NCBI RefSeq assembly: GCF_000281065.1
Contig: NZ_AKKK01000001.1
Location: 1 to 64,000 of the forward strand
DNA: 64,000 nt
DNA from: Arthrobacter sp. M2012083
GTDB lineage: Bacteria; Actinomycetota; Actinomycetes; Actinomycetales; Micrococcaceae
Direction of reading: 5' to 3'
The notes below the pieces were generated by a model. The model had not been told where the DNA came from, searched no databases, and saw nothing but the letters and a program-made list of their open reading frames with translations. Positions 1 through 9,107 of this stretch are shown one piece after another. Positions within the stretch are counted from its first letter, which is position 1. The number at the start of each line of letters is the position of its first letter. The position numbers and the translations under genes were made by a program.

Positions 1-25
1 GGGAGAGTAGGACACCGCCGGACAA
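1..25 (+). rRNA. rrf: 5S ribosomal RNA, 3' end only
   Basis: The first bases (GGGAGAGTAGGACACCGCCG followed by GACA) match the conserved 3' part of actinobacterial 5S rRNA, the strand that closes helix I. The gene starts outside the window, so an rrn operon ends here. The exact 3' end is an estimate. A strong hairpin follows 10 bases later, as expected at an rRNA operon end. Confidence 0.85.
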
Positions 26-35
26 CCATTAGGTA

Positions 36-70
36 GAGACCCCCCAACCCACCACGGGTCGGGGGGTCTC
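36..70 (+). terminator. rRNA operon terminator
   Basis: GAGACCCCCC (36-45) pairs perfectly with GGGGGGTCTC (61-70) around a 15-nt loop that itself contains a short ACCC/GGGT pairing. It directly follows the 5S rRNA end. There is no long T run after it, but the 10-bp GC stem is strong. The SDR gene converges on it from the right. Confidence 0.8.
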
Positions 71-123
71 CCGCATTTAACAACAAGACTCACGCCACAC
101 GCTGGCGACGGGATCGCAACGAA

Positions 124-1017
124 CTACGGAGTGGGGCTACCACCGTTGACATTCAGCGTTTCACCGATCACATAGCTGGACTCCGGTGAAGCAAGGAAGA
201 CATACGCCGGAGCGAGTTCCGCGGGTTGTCCGGCCCTGCCCAGGGGAGTGGATTGCCCAAACTCCGGTAGCTCTTCCTTGGGCTGGCCGCTGCTCACTTG
301 CAGGGGAGTCCAAATGGGTCCAGGCGCCACGGCATTGACCCGGATGCCCTTGGGAGCGAGCTGCTGCGCGAGTCCCTTGGTGAAGTTGTTGATGCTGGCC
401 TTGGTGGTGGCATAGTCCACAAGGGTGGGCGAGGGGTTGTACGCCTGAATGGACGTGGTGTTGATGATGGTGGCACCTGCGGGCAGGTGCGGAAGGGCGG
501 CCTTGGTCAGCCAGAACATGGCGTACACGTTGGTCTTCTGCGTGTGGTCGAATTGTTCGTCTGTGATCTCGGCCAGGTCTTCCTGAGCCACCTGCTTACC
601 GGCGTTGTTGACCAGGATGTCCACTCCGCCCAGGACGGCAATAGCGGTATCCACCACTTCCTGGCATGTGGCGGAGTCTTTGAGGTCTCCGGGCACTTTT
701 ACGGCCTTGCGGCCTGCGGCCTCGATGATGCCGGCAATTCGCGCTGCGTCTTCTTCCTCTTCGGGCAGGTATGAAAGGACAACGTCTGCACCTTCCCGGG
801 CAAAGGCGATGGCCGTGGCCGCACCGATTCCCGAGTCCGCTCCCGTGACAATTGCCTTGCGGCCTTCCAGTCGTCCCGTCCCCCGGTAGCTCTCCTCACC
901 CAGGTCCGCCTTGGGCGTCAGTTCGGCATCGAGGCCCGGCTCTGGCTGGTGTTGTTTGGGCGGCGAGATCTGTTCGTAGGCGGTGACCGGGTTTCGGAAC
1001 GTGTACTGATCAGTCAT
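124..1017 (-). CDS. SDR family oxidoreductase, general-stress type
   Basis: A 297-aa classical short-chain dehydrogenase/reductase with an N-terminal extension of about 50 residues, the layout of the YghA / general stress protein 39 group. Visible motifs are the nucleotide-binding TGADSGIG (58-65), NNAG (137-140) and the catalytic YATTK (202-206). It probably uses NAD(P)H to reduce a carbonyl in the cytoplasm; the substrate is unknown. The ATG at 1017 is chosen because AGGAGG lies 6 nt upstream; the frame stays open further upstream but without a ribosome site. The gene stands alone, converging on the rRNA terminator. Family confident, substrate not. Confidence 0.88.
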   Translation of the reverse strand: MTDQYTFRNPVTAYEQISPPKQHQPEPGLDAELTPKADLGEESYRGTGRLEGRKAIVTGADSGIGAATAIAFAREGADVVLSYLPEEEEDAARIAGIIEAAGRKAVKVPGDLKDSATCQEVVDTAIAVLGGVDILVNNAGKQVAQEDLAEITDEQFDHTQKTNVYAMFWLTKAALPHLPAGATIINTTSIQAYNPSPTLVDYATTKASINNFTKGLAQQLAPKGIRVNAVAPGPIWTPLQVSSGQPKEELPEFGQSTPLGRAGQPAELAPAYVFLASPESSYVIGETLNVNGGSPTP

Positions 1018-1204
1018 GATGGTCCTCCTGTTGCCGAGGTCTGGAACATGAAAGGGTGCTGCCCCGACGTTGAACCAAGTACAGCACCCGCCCCTCAAAA
1101 GGTAAGGGGACTTATGATTTACAGCCTAGAGGGGTCGCCAATGATCTGCAAAGACGGCTCATTTGGCCATCAATGCAGCTTCGGATGGTAATGCTGTCGG
1201 GGCC

Positions 1205-2038
1205 TTAGCCCGAGAAGAACTCGGACAGTTCCGAGATGAGCTTGTCCGGCGCTTTGTTGGGCCCGTCGTGTCCGAACCCGGGGAGGATGGTGTAGCTGGA
1301 TCCGGACAGGACGTCGTGGATCTGGCCGCACGCGACGCCGAAATATGCGGGGCTCTTTTCGCCCACCACGATAAGGGTCTCCAAGGGCAGCTCAAGGAAA
1401 GGTTCGGCAGGCATGTCCGCGGCGATCACTGCTTTAATTTCGCGGACGCCGCAGGTCATCAGTTCGCGCATCTGCTTGCCCAGTGGTGTCCCGGCGGCCA
1501 GCTTGTTGGCCAAGGTCAGCATGGATAGGGGCATTCGCGCAAAGGCACCCCCGGTCTCCACTCCTTTGATGAGGACAGCGAGGGCGCGATCGTAGTCTCC
1601 GGCAGCCGTCGCGCGTTCGTAGTCAGGTGTCCAGTCAGCTTTGACGCTGTGGTTAACCGAGACTGCGGGATCGTAAACCGCGAGGCGCTCGACCGGCAGC
1701 GTCCGAGCAGCGTGCAGCGCAACGGCACCACCGAAACTGTGCCCGAACACGTCTGTGCTGGACGTGTGCTTCATGACAGCTTCGAGGTCCCGGATGTCGG
1801 CTTCGAGCGTGTAATCCTCGGACTGCGGAGACGAATCACCGCGTCCACGTCGGTTGAAAGTGTGCACGGGGCGGCCAAGGGCCTCGCTCAGTTTCTGGGC
1901 GAAACGCATGTAGTCGGTGGCCGTCACCATGGAGGCAGGAACGACGACGACACCGGAGCCTGCCGCTGCCAGCTCACCGCCCGTGGTGAGTACTTCGAGG
2001 TGTCCGCCGTCGTGGGTCATGATGATGTCGCGCGTCAT
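1205..2038 (-). CDS. alpha/beta-hydrolase (first of three tandem paralogues)
   Basis: A 277-aa alpha/beta-hydrolase fold protein. The nucleophile elbow GHSFGG puts the catalytic serine at 101; a conserved NRRGRGDS segment lies at 62-69, and GFGHDGP near the C-terminus supplies the likely catalytic histidine. It resembles small esterase/haloperoxidase-like enzymes; the substrate cannot be read from sequence. The ATG at 2038 has no Shine-Dalgarno, but TAGGCT ends exactly 6 nt before it, so the mRNA is probably leaderless. It is the most downstream of three similar minus-strand genes. Confidence 0.85.
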   Translation of the reverse strand: MTRDIIMTHDGGHLEVLTTGGELAAAGSGVVVVPASMVTATDYMRFAQKLSEALGRPVHTFNRRGRGDSSPQSEDYTLEADIRDLEAVMKHTSSTDVFGHSFGGAVALHAARTLPVERLAVYDPAVSVNHSVKADWTPDYERATAAGDYDRALAVLIKGVETGGAFARMPLSMLTLANKLAAGTPLGKQMRELMTCGVREIKAVIAADMPAEPFLELPLETLIVVGEKSPAYFGVACGQIHDVLSGSSYTILPGFGHDGPNKAPDKLISELSEFFSG

Positions 2039-2098
2039 GACTCGAGCCTAACCGAGCCACCTGAATGCGGGCAGCATGCCGGCCCTTATGTGGACAAG

Positions 2099-2953
2099 TC
2101 AGCGCTTGAAGTAGGCTGCGATGTCGGCGACGAGTTCGTTGACTGCCGCCGGGACGGAGCCGTGGAAGCCCTTCGGGGACACCTCCAGCGTGCTGCCGGG
2201 GACGGCCCTGTTCAGGCGGGCTGCGGTGACCTTGTAGAACTGAGGACTCTTCTTGCCCACCATGAAGTGGGTATTGGGAGGCAGGACTGAGAAATCCCGG
2301 GGCGTGTCGGCAGCGTCGAAGGCTGCCTTGAGTTCACCGACACCCGACGGCATGAGCTCCCGGAAGAGCCTGTTGACCTTGGTCCTCGACACCACTGCCA
2401 TAAGCCCGGCCAATACCGGCTCCGGAACCCGGGCGAGGGCGGTTCCGGGATGCATGCCGCGCTTCATCCGGGCCATCGCCCGTCCGACATCTCCCTTATT
2501 GACGGACTCCGTGAATCCGTCCAGCCAGCCCGTGTCCATGCTTCCGTCAATGTTTACCGCAGCGTCGTAAACCGCGAGCTTGTCCGGTTGGTGGTGGGTG
2601 CCTGCGAAGGCCTGGGCTGTGTTGAGGGCGACTGCGCCACCCAGGCTGTGGCCCATGATGTTGCGGGCACCCGTGGCGTCCATGATGGTGCGGACGTCGG
2701 CGATTTCCGTGGCCATGGAGTAGTCGTGGGGTTGCTCGCTGGATTTTCCCCGGCCGCGGCGATCGTACACGTCCACGGCCCAGCCTTCGCCCAGGCCCTT
2801 GGACAAGGCGAGGGAGAAGGGACGGTAGATCAAAGCGGTGAGGAATGCGCCACCAATAAGCACCACACGGCGTTCCCCGGGCGCGTCCTCCGTGCCGTAG
2901 CTGTACAAGGCGAGCTTGCCGCCGTCGTGCGTTCCAATGTCCCGTTCCTTCAC
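2099..2953 (-). CDS. alpha/beta-hydrolase (second of three tandem paralogues)
   Basis: A 284-aa alpha/beta-hydrolase with nucleophile motif GHSLGG (Ser103), the same DRRGRGKS segment as its neighbours, and a late GFHGS histidine. All three catalytic regions are intact, so it should be active, probably as a carboxylesterase or related hydrolase. The GTG start at 2953 is preceded by TAGGAT and a 6-nt gap, again a leaderless arrangement, which suggests that it has its own promoter although only 9 nt separate it from the upstream paralogue. Confidence 0.85.
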   Translation of the reverse strand: MKERDIGTHDGGKLALYSYGTEDAPGERRVVLIGGAFLTALIYRPFSLALSKGLGEGWAVDVYDRRGRGKSSEQPHDYSMATEIADVRTIMDATGARNIMGHSLGGAVALNTAQAFAGTHHQPDKLAVYDAAVNIDGSMDTGWLDGFTESVNKGDVGRAMARMKRGMHPGTALARVPEPVLAGLMAVVSRTKVNRLFRELMPSGVGELKAAFDAADTPRDFSVLPPNTHFMVGKKSPQFYKVTAARLNRAVPGSTLEVSPKGFHGSVPAAVNELVADIAAYFKR

Positions 2954-2962
2954 CGGAACATC

Positions 2963-3859
2963 CTAGGTTGTACTGGCGGGTTCTTCCTCCCGGTGGCTCG
3001 CGGAAAGGAACCGCGCGATGCGCGACGCGAGGCGCTTCCCGGGCCGGAGCGGACCTTCATGGAACTGCAGCGGCACAATCGCGAAGTCGATCGAAGGCAC
3101 GGCGCCGGCCAGAATCCGACCGGTCTCCGCGAAGTACGACGGACTCCACCCACCGCTGAGCATCAGCGTGGGGGTGGAGAGTTTCATGAAGTCGTGAAGA
3201 TGGGCATCGGCATCGAGGACGGCCCGCATTTCCGTCACGGCAGTGGGTAGGAGGGAGCGCATCTCCAGTCCCAACCGGGTTCGGGCGGAGAGGACGCTGA
3301 GCGTGCGCAGGGCGCCCATGGGCAGGTAGGAAATGGGGCCAGCCGTCCCCAGCCCCTGGACCAGGTGGGCCCATGCGTGGTCCAGCTGGCCTGCAGTCAC
3401 AGCCTCCTCGAGCTCGGGCCGCCACCGGCCGCTGAGGTTGCCGGAAAGGGACACCGCCGCGTCATAGGTGACCAAACGGTTGATTCCCCCGTGGCGGGCG
3501 GCCTGCAACGCCACGAACCCGCCATAGCTGTGCGCCACAACATCCGTGGAACCGCTCTTCTCCATGACCGCTTGAAGGTCCGCGATCTCTGTGTCGACGG
3601 AATAGCCGGGCGGTTGCGGTGCGGATTGTCCGCGACCACGACGGTTATAGCTGTGAACAGGGCGCCCCAGTAAAACGCTCAACGTCCGGGCGAACGGCCA
3701 GTACAAGGAGTCTGTCACCAAGGTGCCATGAACAAGCACGACGCCGGCTGGTTCAGCGGCTGCCTTCGAGCCCGGAAACGAAGCCCCCGACGCCGGACGG
3801 AAGGTATGCACCTCAAGCTGCCCGCCGCCGTCGTTCGTCTCAACCGTCCACGTTTCCAC
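2963..3859 (-). CDS. alpha/beta-hydrolase (third of three tandem paralogues)
   Basis: A 298-aa paralogue of the two preceding hydrolases. The nucleophile motif is AHSYGG (Ser111), with NRRGRGQS at 72-79 and LQFHEGP carrying the likely catalytic histidine near the C-terminus. The GTG start at 3859 has TAGACT 6 nt upstream and no Shine-Dalgarno. It is divergent from lysS; the two putative -10 elements (3866-3871 minus, 3921-3926 plus) lie about 50 bp apart. Substrate unknown. Confidence 0.85.
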   Translation of the reverse strand: METWTVETNDGGGQLEVHTFRPASGASFPGSKAAAEPAGVVLVHGTLVTDSLYWPFARTLSVLLGRPVHSYNRRGRGQSAPQPPGYSVDTEIADLQAVMEKSGSTDVVAHSYGGFVALQAARHGGINRLVTYDAAVSLSGNLSGRWRPELEEAVTAGQLDHAWAHLVQGLGTAGPISYLPMGALRTLSVLSARTRLGLEMRSLLPTAVTEMRAVLDADAHLHDFMKLSTPTLMLSGGWSPSYFAETGRILAGAVPSIDFAIVPLQFHEGPLRPGKRLASRIARFLSASHREEEPASTT

Positions 3860-3920
3860 AGCCCGAGTCTATGCGTATCCCTGATCTTGATGCCCGGAAG
3901 TAAAGGCCCGCAATCACCGG

Positions 3921-3935
3921 TAAACTTAAGGACTG
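3921..3935 (+). promoter_or_regulatory. -10 element for leaderless lysS transcript
   Basis: TAAACT at 3921-3926 is followed by 8 nt and then the GTG start of lysS. An AAGGA lies only 2 nt before the GTG, too close to act as a normal ribosome site. No good -35 hexamer was seen. The layout fits a leaderless mRNA. Confidence 0.5.
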
Positions 3936-5464
3936 TGACTTCCGCAAACACCCCCGCCCTGAACACCTCCGCAGAGCCCATCGACGCCAGCGAGCAAATG
4001 CGCATCCGTATGGAGAAGCGCGCAAAGCTGATCGGGCGGGGCACCGAGGCCTATCCGGTGGGTGTTGAACGGACCCACTCCCTCAGCGAAATACGCGAAA
4101 AGTACGCACACCTGGAAGCCGATGAGACTACTGGCGATACCGTGGGCGTCACCGGCCGCGTCGTGTTCATCCGTAACACCGGCAAGCTCTGCTTTGCCAC
4201 CCTCCAGGAGGGCGGTGTGGACGGCAAGGGCGTACGCCTCCAGGCAATGCTGAGCCTTGCGAACGTCGGTGAGGAAGCGCTCGCCGAGTGGAAGGCCCTG
4301 GTTGACCTGGGCGACCACGTTTTCATCAAGGGCGAAGTCATTTCTTCCCGCCGCGGCGAGCTGTCCGTCATGGCCGACTCCTGGTCCATGGCGTCCAAGG
4401 CCCTGCGCCCCCTCCCGGTTCTGCACGCGGAACTGAACGAAGAGACCCGCGTCCGCCAGCGCTACGTGGACCTCATGGTCCGCGACGAAGCCCGCGAAAT
4501 GGTCTACAAGCGGGCCGCCATTACCCGCTCGGTCCGCGACACCCTTGACCGCCACGGCTACGTGGAGGTGGAAACCCCCATCCTGCAGCTGGTCCACGGC
4601 GGTGCTACAGCCCGCCCCTTCGAGACGCACATGAACGCGTTCGACCAGAAGATGACCTTGCGCATTGCTACTGAGCTTTTCCTCAAGCGCGCCGTTGTTG
4701 GTGGCATTGACCGCGTGTACGACATGGGCCGCGTGTTCCGCAACGAAGGCGTGGACTCCACGCACAGCCCCGAATTCACCACGCTTGAATGCTATGAGGC
4801 GTGGGCGGACCAGTTCGTCATGGCCGAGCGCATGAAGGAAATCATCCTGAATGTGGCAGACGTCGTAGGCACCCGCACCATCCAGACGGACGCCGGCGAA
4901 ATAAACCTCGACGGCGACTGGGCGTGGATTTCGGTATACCCGGGTATTTCCGAAGCGGTGGGAATTGAAATTACTCCCGACACCACAGTGGATGAGTTGC
5001 TGGCAATTGCGGCCAAGCACGAGGTCAAGGTGGACCCGAAGTGGGACGCCGAAAAGATCGTGGTTGAACTGTTCGGCGAGATTGTGGAACCCACTCTGCT
5101 GAATCCCACCTTTGTCTACGACTACCCGCCGTCCGCGCAGCCGCTGGCCCGCCCGCACCGCGAAGACGGCCGGCTCATTGAGGCCTGGGACCTGATCATC
5201 GGAGGCATGGAGCGCGGTACGGCGTTCTCCGAGCTTATTGACCCCGTAATCCAGCGTGAGCGCCTTACAGAGCAGTCCCGCCGCTCTGCTGCCGGCGATG
5301 AGGAAGCCATGCAGCTGGACGAGGACTTCCTCCGCGCCCTTGAATACGGCGCCCCGCCCATGGGTGGCATCGGGCTGGGCATTGACCGTTTGGTGATGCT
5401 GTTCACCGGTGCCGGTATCCGCGAAACCATCCTTTTCCCGTTGCTGAAGCCTGAAGGTCACTGA
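3935..5464 (+). CDS. lysS: Lysine--tRNA ligase (class II)
   Basis: A 509-aa class II lysyl-tRNA synthetase that charges tRNA-Lys with lysine. An N-terminal OB-fold anticodon-binding domain is followed by the catalytic core with motif 2 (FRNEGVDSTHSPEFTTLECYE) and motif 3 (GIGLGIDRLVMLFTG). The frame remains open upstream to 3728, but homology to the family begins at the GTG at 3935, which gives a normal length. The next gene starts 2 nt after the stop, so a small membrane protein is co-transcribed. A tRNA-Lys gene lies elsewhere in the window at 36681. Confidence 0.96.
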   Translation: MTSANTPALNTSAEPIDASEQMRIRMEKRAKLIGRGTEAYPVGVERTHSLSEIREKYAHLEADETTGDTVGVTGRVVFIRNTGKLCFATLQEGGVDGKGVRLQAMLSLANVGEEALAEWKALVDLGDHVFIKGEVISSRRGELSVMADSWSMASKALRPLPVLHAELNEETRVRQRYVDLMVRDEAREMVYKRAAITRSVRDTLDRHGYVEVETPILQLVHGGATARPFETHMNAFDQKMTLRIATELFLKRAVVGGIDRVYDMGRVFRNEGVDSTHSPEFTTLECYEAWADQFVMAERMKEIILNVADVVGTRTIQTDAGEINLDGDWAWISVYPGISEAVGIEITPDTTVDELLAIAAKHEVKVDPKWDAEKIVVELFGEIVEPTLLNPTFVYDYPPSAQPLARPHREDGRLIEAWDLIIGGMERGTAFSELIDPVIQRERLTEQSRRSAAGDEEAMQLDEDFLRALEYGAPPMGGIGLGIDRLVMLFTGAGIRETILFPLLKPEGH

Positions 5465-5466
5465 TT

Positions 5467-5640
5467 ATGGAGTACATCGCAGTCCTGGCCCCGTCCATTG
5501 TGGTGGGATTGATCTTCTGGTTTGCCATGAAGTCGATCTTCAATGCGGACAAATCAGAACGGCAAGCTGAAGCCAAGGCACAGGCCGAAGCGAATTTGAA
5601 AAATTCAGGACCTGCATCCGAGGGTCCCGCGGCTAAATAG
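5467..5640 (+). CDS. Small single-span membrane protein of unknown function
   Basis: A 57-aa protein beginning MEYIAVLAPSIVVGLIFWFA. Residues 4-22 form one hydrophobic membrane helix; the rest is a charged, alanine-rich, probably helical cytoplasmic tail. The ATG lies 2 nt after the lysS stop, so it is translationally coupled to lysS. I do not recognise a named family. High GC codon use and the tight spacing argue that it is real. Confidence 0.75.
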   Translation: MEYIAVLAPSIVVGLIFWFAMKSIFNADKSERQAEAKAQAEANLKNSGPASEGPAAK

Positions 5641-5647
5641 CCATCCA

Positions 5648-5678
5648 ATTGGGTTCCGCTTACAGAAGGGAATCCAAT
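5648..5678 (+). terminator. Candidate terminator of the lysS operon
   Basis: ATTGGGTTCC (5648-5657) pairs with GGAATCCAAT (5669-5678), one G-T wobble in 10 bp, around an 11-nt loop. There is no T run after it, so the terminator role is moderate. It lies just after the small membrane gene and just before the lsr2 promoter. Confidence 0.45.
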
Positions 5679-5684
5679 AACGCT

Positions 5685-5714
5685 TTGACGTGAGTGCTTG
5701 CCGTGAACGATAAT
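5685..5714 (+). promoter_or_regulatory. Sigma-70-type promoter of lsr2
   Basis: TTGACG (5685-5690) and GATAAT (5709-5714) are separated by 18 bp, close to the vegetative consensus. The lsr2 start codon is at 5772, giving a leader of about 50 nt. Confidence 0.65.
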
Positions 5715-5771
5715 CATCAAAGGAATCCGGGGAATTTCTGATTATCCAACCCTCCAAATGAGAGGCAACTC

Positions 5772-6098
5772 ATGGCACAGAAAGTAAAAATCATCCTCGT
5801 CGATGACCTGGATGAAGGGGCAGCGGACGAAACTGTCCGCTTTGGCCTCGATGGCGTGAGCTACGAGATGGACCTGTCCACTGCCAACGCAGCCTCGCTG
5901 CGCAAGGCACTGGAGCCCTACGTTGCTAAGGCAAGGAAGACTTCTTCCGGCCGTGCAACCCGGGGCCGTGCAACAGCCGCACGTAACCAGGATTCCGCGC
6001 AGATCCGCCAATGGGCCCGTGACAACGGTTACACGGTCAACAGCCGCGGACGTATTCAGGCTGAAATTCAGGAAGCGTACCAAAAGGCAAATTCCTGA
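5772..6098 (+). CDS. lsr2: Lsr2 family nucleoid-associated protein
   Basis: A 108-aa Lsr2, the actinobacterial H-NS-like protein that bridges DNA and silences AT-rich genes. The N-terminal dimerisation half (MAQKVKIILVDDLDEG) and the C-terminal DNA-binding half with the SRGRI minor-groove hook are both intact, separated by a basic RATRGRATAAR linker. An AGAGG site precedes the ATG. It has its own promoter and terminator, so it is a single-gene unit. Length is typical of the family. Confidence 0.96.
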   Translation: MAQKVKIILVDDLDEGAADETVRFGLDGVSYEMDLSTANAASLRKALEPYVAKARKTSSGRATRGRATAARNQDSAQIRQWARDNGYTVNSRGRIQAEIQEAYQKANS

Positions 6099-6109
6099 TT
6101 CACCGATTC

Positions 6110-6138
6110 AAAGCCCCGGCAGCCACTGCCGGGGCTTT
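6110..6138 (+). terminator. lsr2 terminator
   Basis: AAAGCCCCGGCAG (6110-6122) pairs perfectly with CTGCCGGGGCTTT (6126-6138) around a 3-nt loop. It sits 11 nt after the lsr2 stop codon. Confidence 0.85.
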
Positions 6139-6460
6139 GGTGTTTAACCGGCCAGTTTGTGCTGGCTCTGCAGTGGGCTTGGAATATTCTGTGAGCCGCC
6201 TGAGTGGGGAAGGCCCGATTACAGGCACTAATGCCCTCAAGGAAAGCGGCGGACCAGCATGCCGCAAAAATGTTCACGGACGGCCGACGATCGGTCCACT
6301 CAGGCAAGGCGGGAGGGTGCCACCGCTGCATGGGAGAGGTCAAGGGTTGGATCCGGATTTATTCCACAACGGCGTCATGTTTCCCCTGTGGCGAACACGC
6401 TCCAAAAGTGTTGCTCCGGCACGTAGCATCAAAGTACGTCGTAGCTAGGAGTGTGGCGAA
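6139..6460. other. Intergenic region upstream of clpC, no gene seen
   Basis: About 320 bp without a convincing gene; open frames on either strand are short and lack family features. The clpC ribosome site AGGAG is at 6447-6451. The region should hold the clpC promoter, but no clean -35/-10 pair could be assigned. Confidence 0.5.
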
Positions 6461-8953
6461 ATGTTTGAGAGATTTACGGACCGTGCCCGTCGCGTGGTCG
6501 TCCTTGCCCAAGAAGAGGCACGGATGCTTAACCACAATTACATCGGTACCGAGCACATCCTCTTGGGTCTGATCCACGAGGGTGAAGGTGTTGCTGCCAA
6601 GGCGCTCGAGTCCCTGAGCATTTCGCTCGATGGCGTTCGCGAACAGGTGCAGGAGATCATTGGCCAGGGCCAGCAGGCCCCGTCCGGCCACATCCCCTTC
6701 ACCCCGCGCGCCAAGAAGGTGCTTGAGCTCTCCCTTCGAGAAGCACTGCAGCTCGGCCACAACTACATCGGTACTGAGCACATCCTGCTCGGCCTCATTC
6801 GCGAAGGCGAAGGCGTAGCCGCCCAGGTGCTGGTCAAGCTTGGTGCGGACCTTAACCGGGTCCGCCAGCAGGTCATCCAGCTGCTCTCCGGCTACCAGGG
6901 CAAGGAGACCGCAGGCAGCGGCTCGGGCCAAGGCCAGCCGGAAGGTACCCCTGCCGGTTCGGTGGTGCTTGACCAGTTCGGACGTAACCTGACCCAGGCT
7001 GCGCGCGAAAACAAGCTCGATCCTGTGATCGGCCGCGAGCAGGAGATGGAACGCGTCATGCAGGTCCTCTCCCGCCGTACCAAGAACAACCCGGTCCTGA
7101 TCGGTGAGCCCGGCGTCGGCAAGACTGCCGTCGTCGAGGGTCTCGCCCAGGCGATCGTCCGTGGAGACGTCCCCGAGACCATCAAGGACAAGCAGCTGTA
7201 CACGCTTGACCTCGGTTCCCTGGTTGCTGGTTCCCGCTACCGCGGTGACTTCGAAGAGCGCCTGAAGAAGGTCCTCAAGGAGATCCGCACCCGCGGTGAC
7301 ATCATCCTCTTCATCGACGAGATCCACACGCTCGTTGGTGCAGGTGCTGCCGAAGGCGCAATCGATGCTGCGTCCATCCTGAAGCCGATGCTGGCCCGTG
7401 GCGAACTCCAGACCATCGGCGCCACCACGCTGGACGAATACCGCAAGCACATTGAGAAGGACGCTGCTCTTGAGCGCCGCTTCCAGCCGATCCAGGTCAA
7501 GGAACCTTCAGTCGCTCACGCGATCGAGATCCTCAAGGGATTGCGTGACCGCTACGAGGCACACCACCGCGTGACGATTACCGACGGCGCCCTCGCCTCC
7601 GCTGCGCAGCTGGCCGAACGCTACATTTCGGACCGCTTCCTGCCGGACAAGGCGATCGACCTCATCGATGAAGCCGGTGCGCGCCTGCGCATCCGTCGCA
7701 TGACCGCTCCGCCGGAGCTCAAGGCCATGGACGAGCGCATCGCGGACGTCAAGATGGAGAAGGAATCCGCCATCGACGCCCAGGACTTCGAGGGTGCCGC
7801 CTCGCTGCGCGACAAGGAGCAGAAGCTCATTGCCGAACGCGCAGAGAAGGAACGCACCTGGAAGTCCGGCGGCATGGACGACATCTCCGAGGTTGACGAG
7901 GACCTGATCGCTGAAGTTCTCGCGAACTCCACCGGCATTCCGGTCTTCAAGCTCACCGAAGAAGAGTCCTCGCGCCTGCTCAAGATGGAAGACGAACTCC
8001 ACAAGCGCGTCGTCGGTCAGAACGAGGCCATCAAGGCCCTGTCCCAGGCCATTCGCCGCACTCGTGCAGGCTTGAAGGACCCCAAGCGTCCCGGTGGCTC
8101 GTTCATCTTCGCCGGCCCCACCGGCGTCGGCAAGACCGAGCTCGCCAAGGCACTTGCAGAGTTCCTGTTCGGTGAAGAGGACGCCCTCATCACGCTGGAC
8201 ATGTCCGAGTACTCCGAGAAGCACACGGTTTCGCGTCTGTTCGGTGCACCTCCGGGCTACGTCGGCTACGAAGAAGGCGGCCAGCTGACTGAGAAGGTCC
8301 GCCGGCGTCCGTTCTCCGTGGTCTTGTTCGATGAAGTGGAGAAGGCCCACGCGGACCTCTTCAACTCGCTGCTGCAGATTCTGGAAGACGGCCGACTGAC
8401 CGACTCCCAGGGCCGCGTGGTGGACTTCAAGAACACCGTGATCATCATGACCACCAACCTTGGTACCCGCGATATCTCCAAGAGCGTGGCAACGGGCTTC
8501 CAGTCCGGCACGGACACCCAGACCGGCTACAACCGGATGCGTGCCCGGGTCACGGAAGAGCTCAAGCAGCACTTCCGCCCCGAGTTCCTCAACCGTGTTG
8601 ACGACGTCGTGGTGTTCCCGCAGCTGACGCAGGACGAGATCATCGAGATCGTGGACCTGTTCGTGACCCGCCTGGAGCGCCGCCTCAAGGACAAGGACAT
8701 GGGCATCGAGCTCACCCCCGCCGCCAAGGTTCTCCTGGCCACGCGTGGTTACGATCCCGCCATGGGTGCCCGGCCGTTGCGCCGCACCATCCAGCGCGAG
8801 ATCGAGGACCAGCTGTCCGAGAAGATCCTGTTCGGCGAGCTCCACTCCGGCGACATCGTTGTGGTGGACGTTGACGGCGAAGGTGACGACGCCAAGTTTA
8901 CGTTCGAAGGCAACGCCAAGCCGCGGATCCCGGAGATCGCTCCCACCGCGTAG
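6461..8953 (+). CDS. clpC: ATP-dependent Clp protease ATP-binding subunit ClpC
   Basis: An 830-aa HSP100 unfoldase that feeds substrates into the ClpP chamber. It has the two N-terminal Clp repeats, AAA+ module 1 with Walker A GEPGVGKT (215-222), a UVR-type middle segment near 428-460 (rich in E/D/K, ClpC rather than ClpB), and AAA+ module 2 with Walker A GPTGVGKT (552-559). The short acidic tail is normal. AGGAG lies 9 nt before the ATG. It is monocistronic, ending in a strong terminator. ClpC is usually essential in actinobacteria. Confidence 0.97.
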   Translation: MFERFTDRARRVVVLAQEEARMLNHNYIGTEHILLGLIHEGEGVAAKALESLSISLDGVREQVQEIIGQGQQAPSGHIPFTPRAKKVLELSLREALQLGHNYIGTEHILLGLIREGEGVAAQVLVKLGADLNRVRQQVIQLLSGYQGKETAGSGSGQGQPEGTPAGSVVLDQFGRNLTQAARENKLDPVIGREQEMERVMQVLSRRTKNNPVLIGEPGVGKTAVVEGLAQAIVRGDVPETIKDKQLYTLDLGSLVAGSRYRGDFEERLKKVLKEIRTRGDIILFIDEIHTLVGAGAAEGAIDAASILKPMLARGELQTIGATTLDEYRKHIEKDAALERRFQPIQVKEPSVAHAIEILKGLRDRYEAHHRVTITDGALASAAQLAERYISDRFLPDKAIDLIDEAGARLRIRRMTAPPELKAMDERIADVKMEKESAIDAQDFEGAASLRDKEQKLIAERAEKERTWKSGGMDDISEVDEDLIAEVLANSTGIPVFKLTEEESSRLLKMEDELHKRVVGQNEAIKALSQAIRRTRAGLKDPKRPGGSFIFAGPTGVGKTELAKALAEFLFGEEDALITLDMSEYSEKHTVSRLFGAPPGYVGYEEGGQLTEKVRRRPFSVVLFDEVEKAHADLFNSLLQILEDGRLTDSQGRVVDFKNTVIIMTTNLGTRDISKSVATGFQSGTDTQTGYNRMRARVTEELKQHFRPEFLNRVDDVVVFPQLTQDEIIEIVDLFVTRLERRLKDKDMGIELTPAAKVLLATRGYDPAMGARPLRRTIQREIEDQLSEKILFGELHSGDIVVVDVDGEGDDAKFTFEGNAKPRIPEIAPTA

Positions 8954-8967
8954 GTTGCTACAGCACT

Positions 8968-9008
8968 AAGCCCCGCCCGCTCCAAGACAAGGAGCGGGCG
9001 GGGCTTTT
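8968..9008 (+). terminator. clpC intrinsic terminator
   Basis: AAGCCCCGCCCGCTCC (8968-8983) pairs perfectly with GGAGCGGGCGGGGCTT (8991-9006) around a 7-nt loop and is followed by T residues. Confidence 0.9.
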
Positions 9009-9107
9009 GCGTTGGCAGCGGTGCCGCTTCTTGTACAGATAGAGCCGTAAAGTGGCTTCAGAAGGGCATCATTTGTACAAAGCGGCAAATGGGGAAGTAG
9101 TGGTGGC

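Noticed and set aside
3926..5461. Long open frame antisense to lysS (and similar ones antisense to clpC at 6359-7450 and 7508-8845)
   Set aside because: They mirror highly biased GC-rich codons of known genes on the other strand and show no family features or ribosome sites.
6370..6430. Possible ClgR box before clpC
   Set aside because: GCGAACACGC resembles an inverted half of the known motif but the CGC...GCG orientation is wrong.
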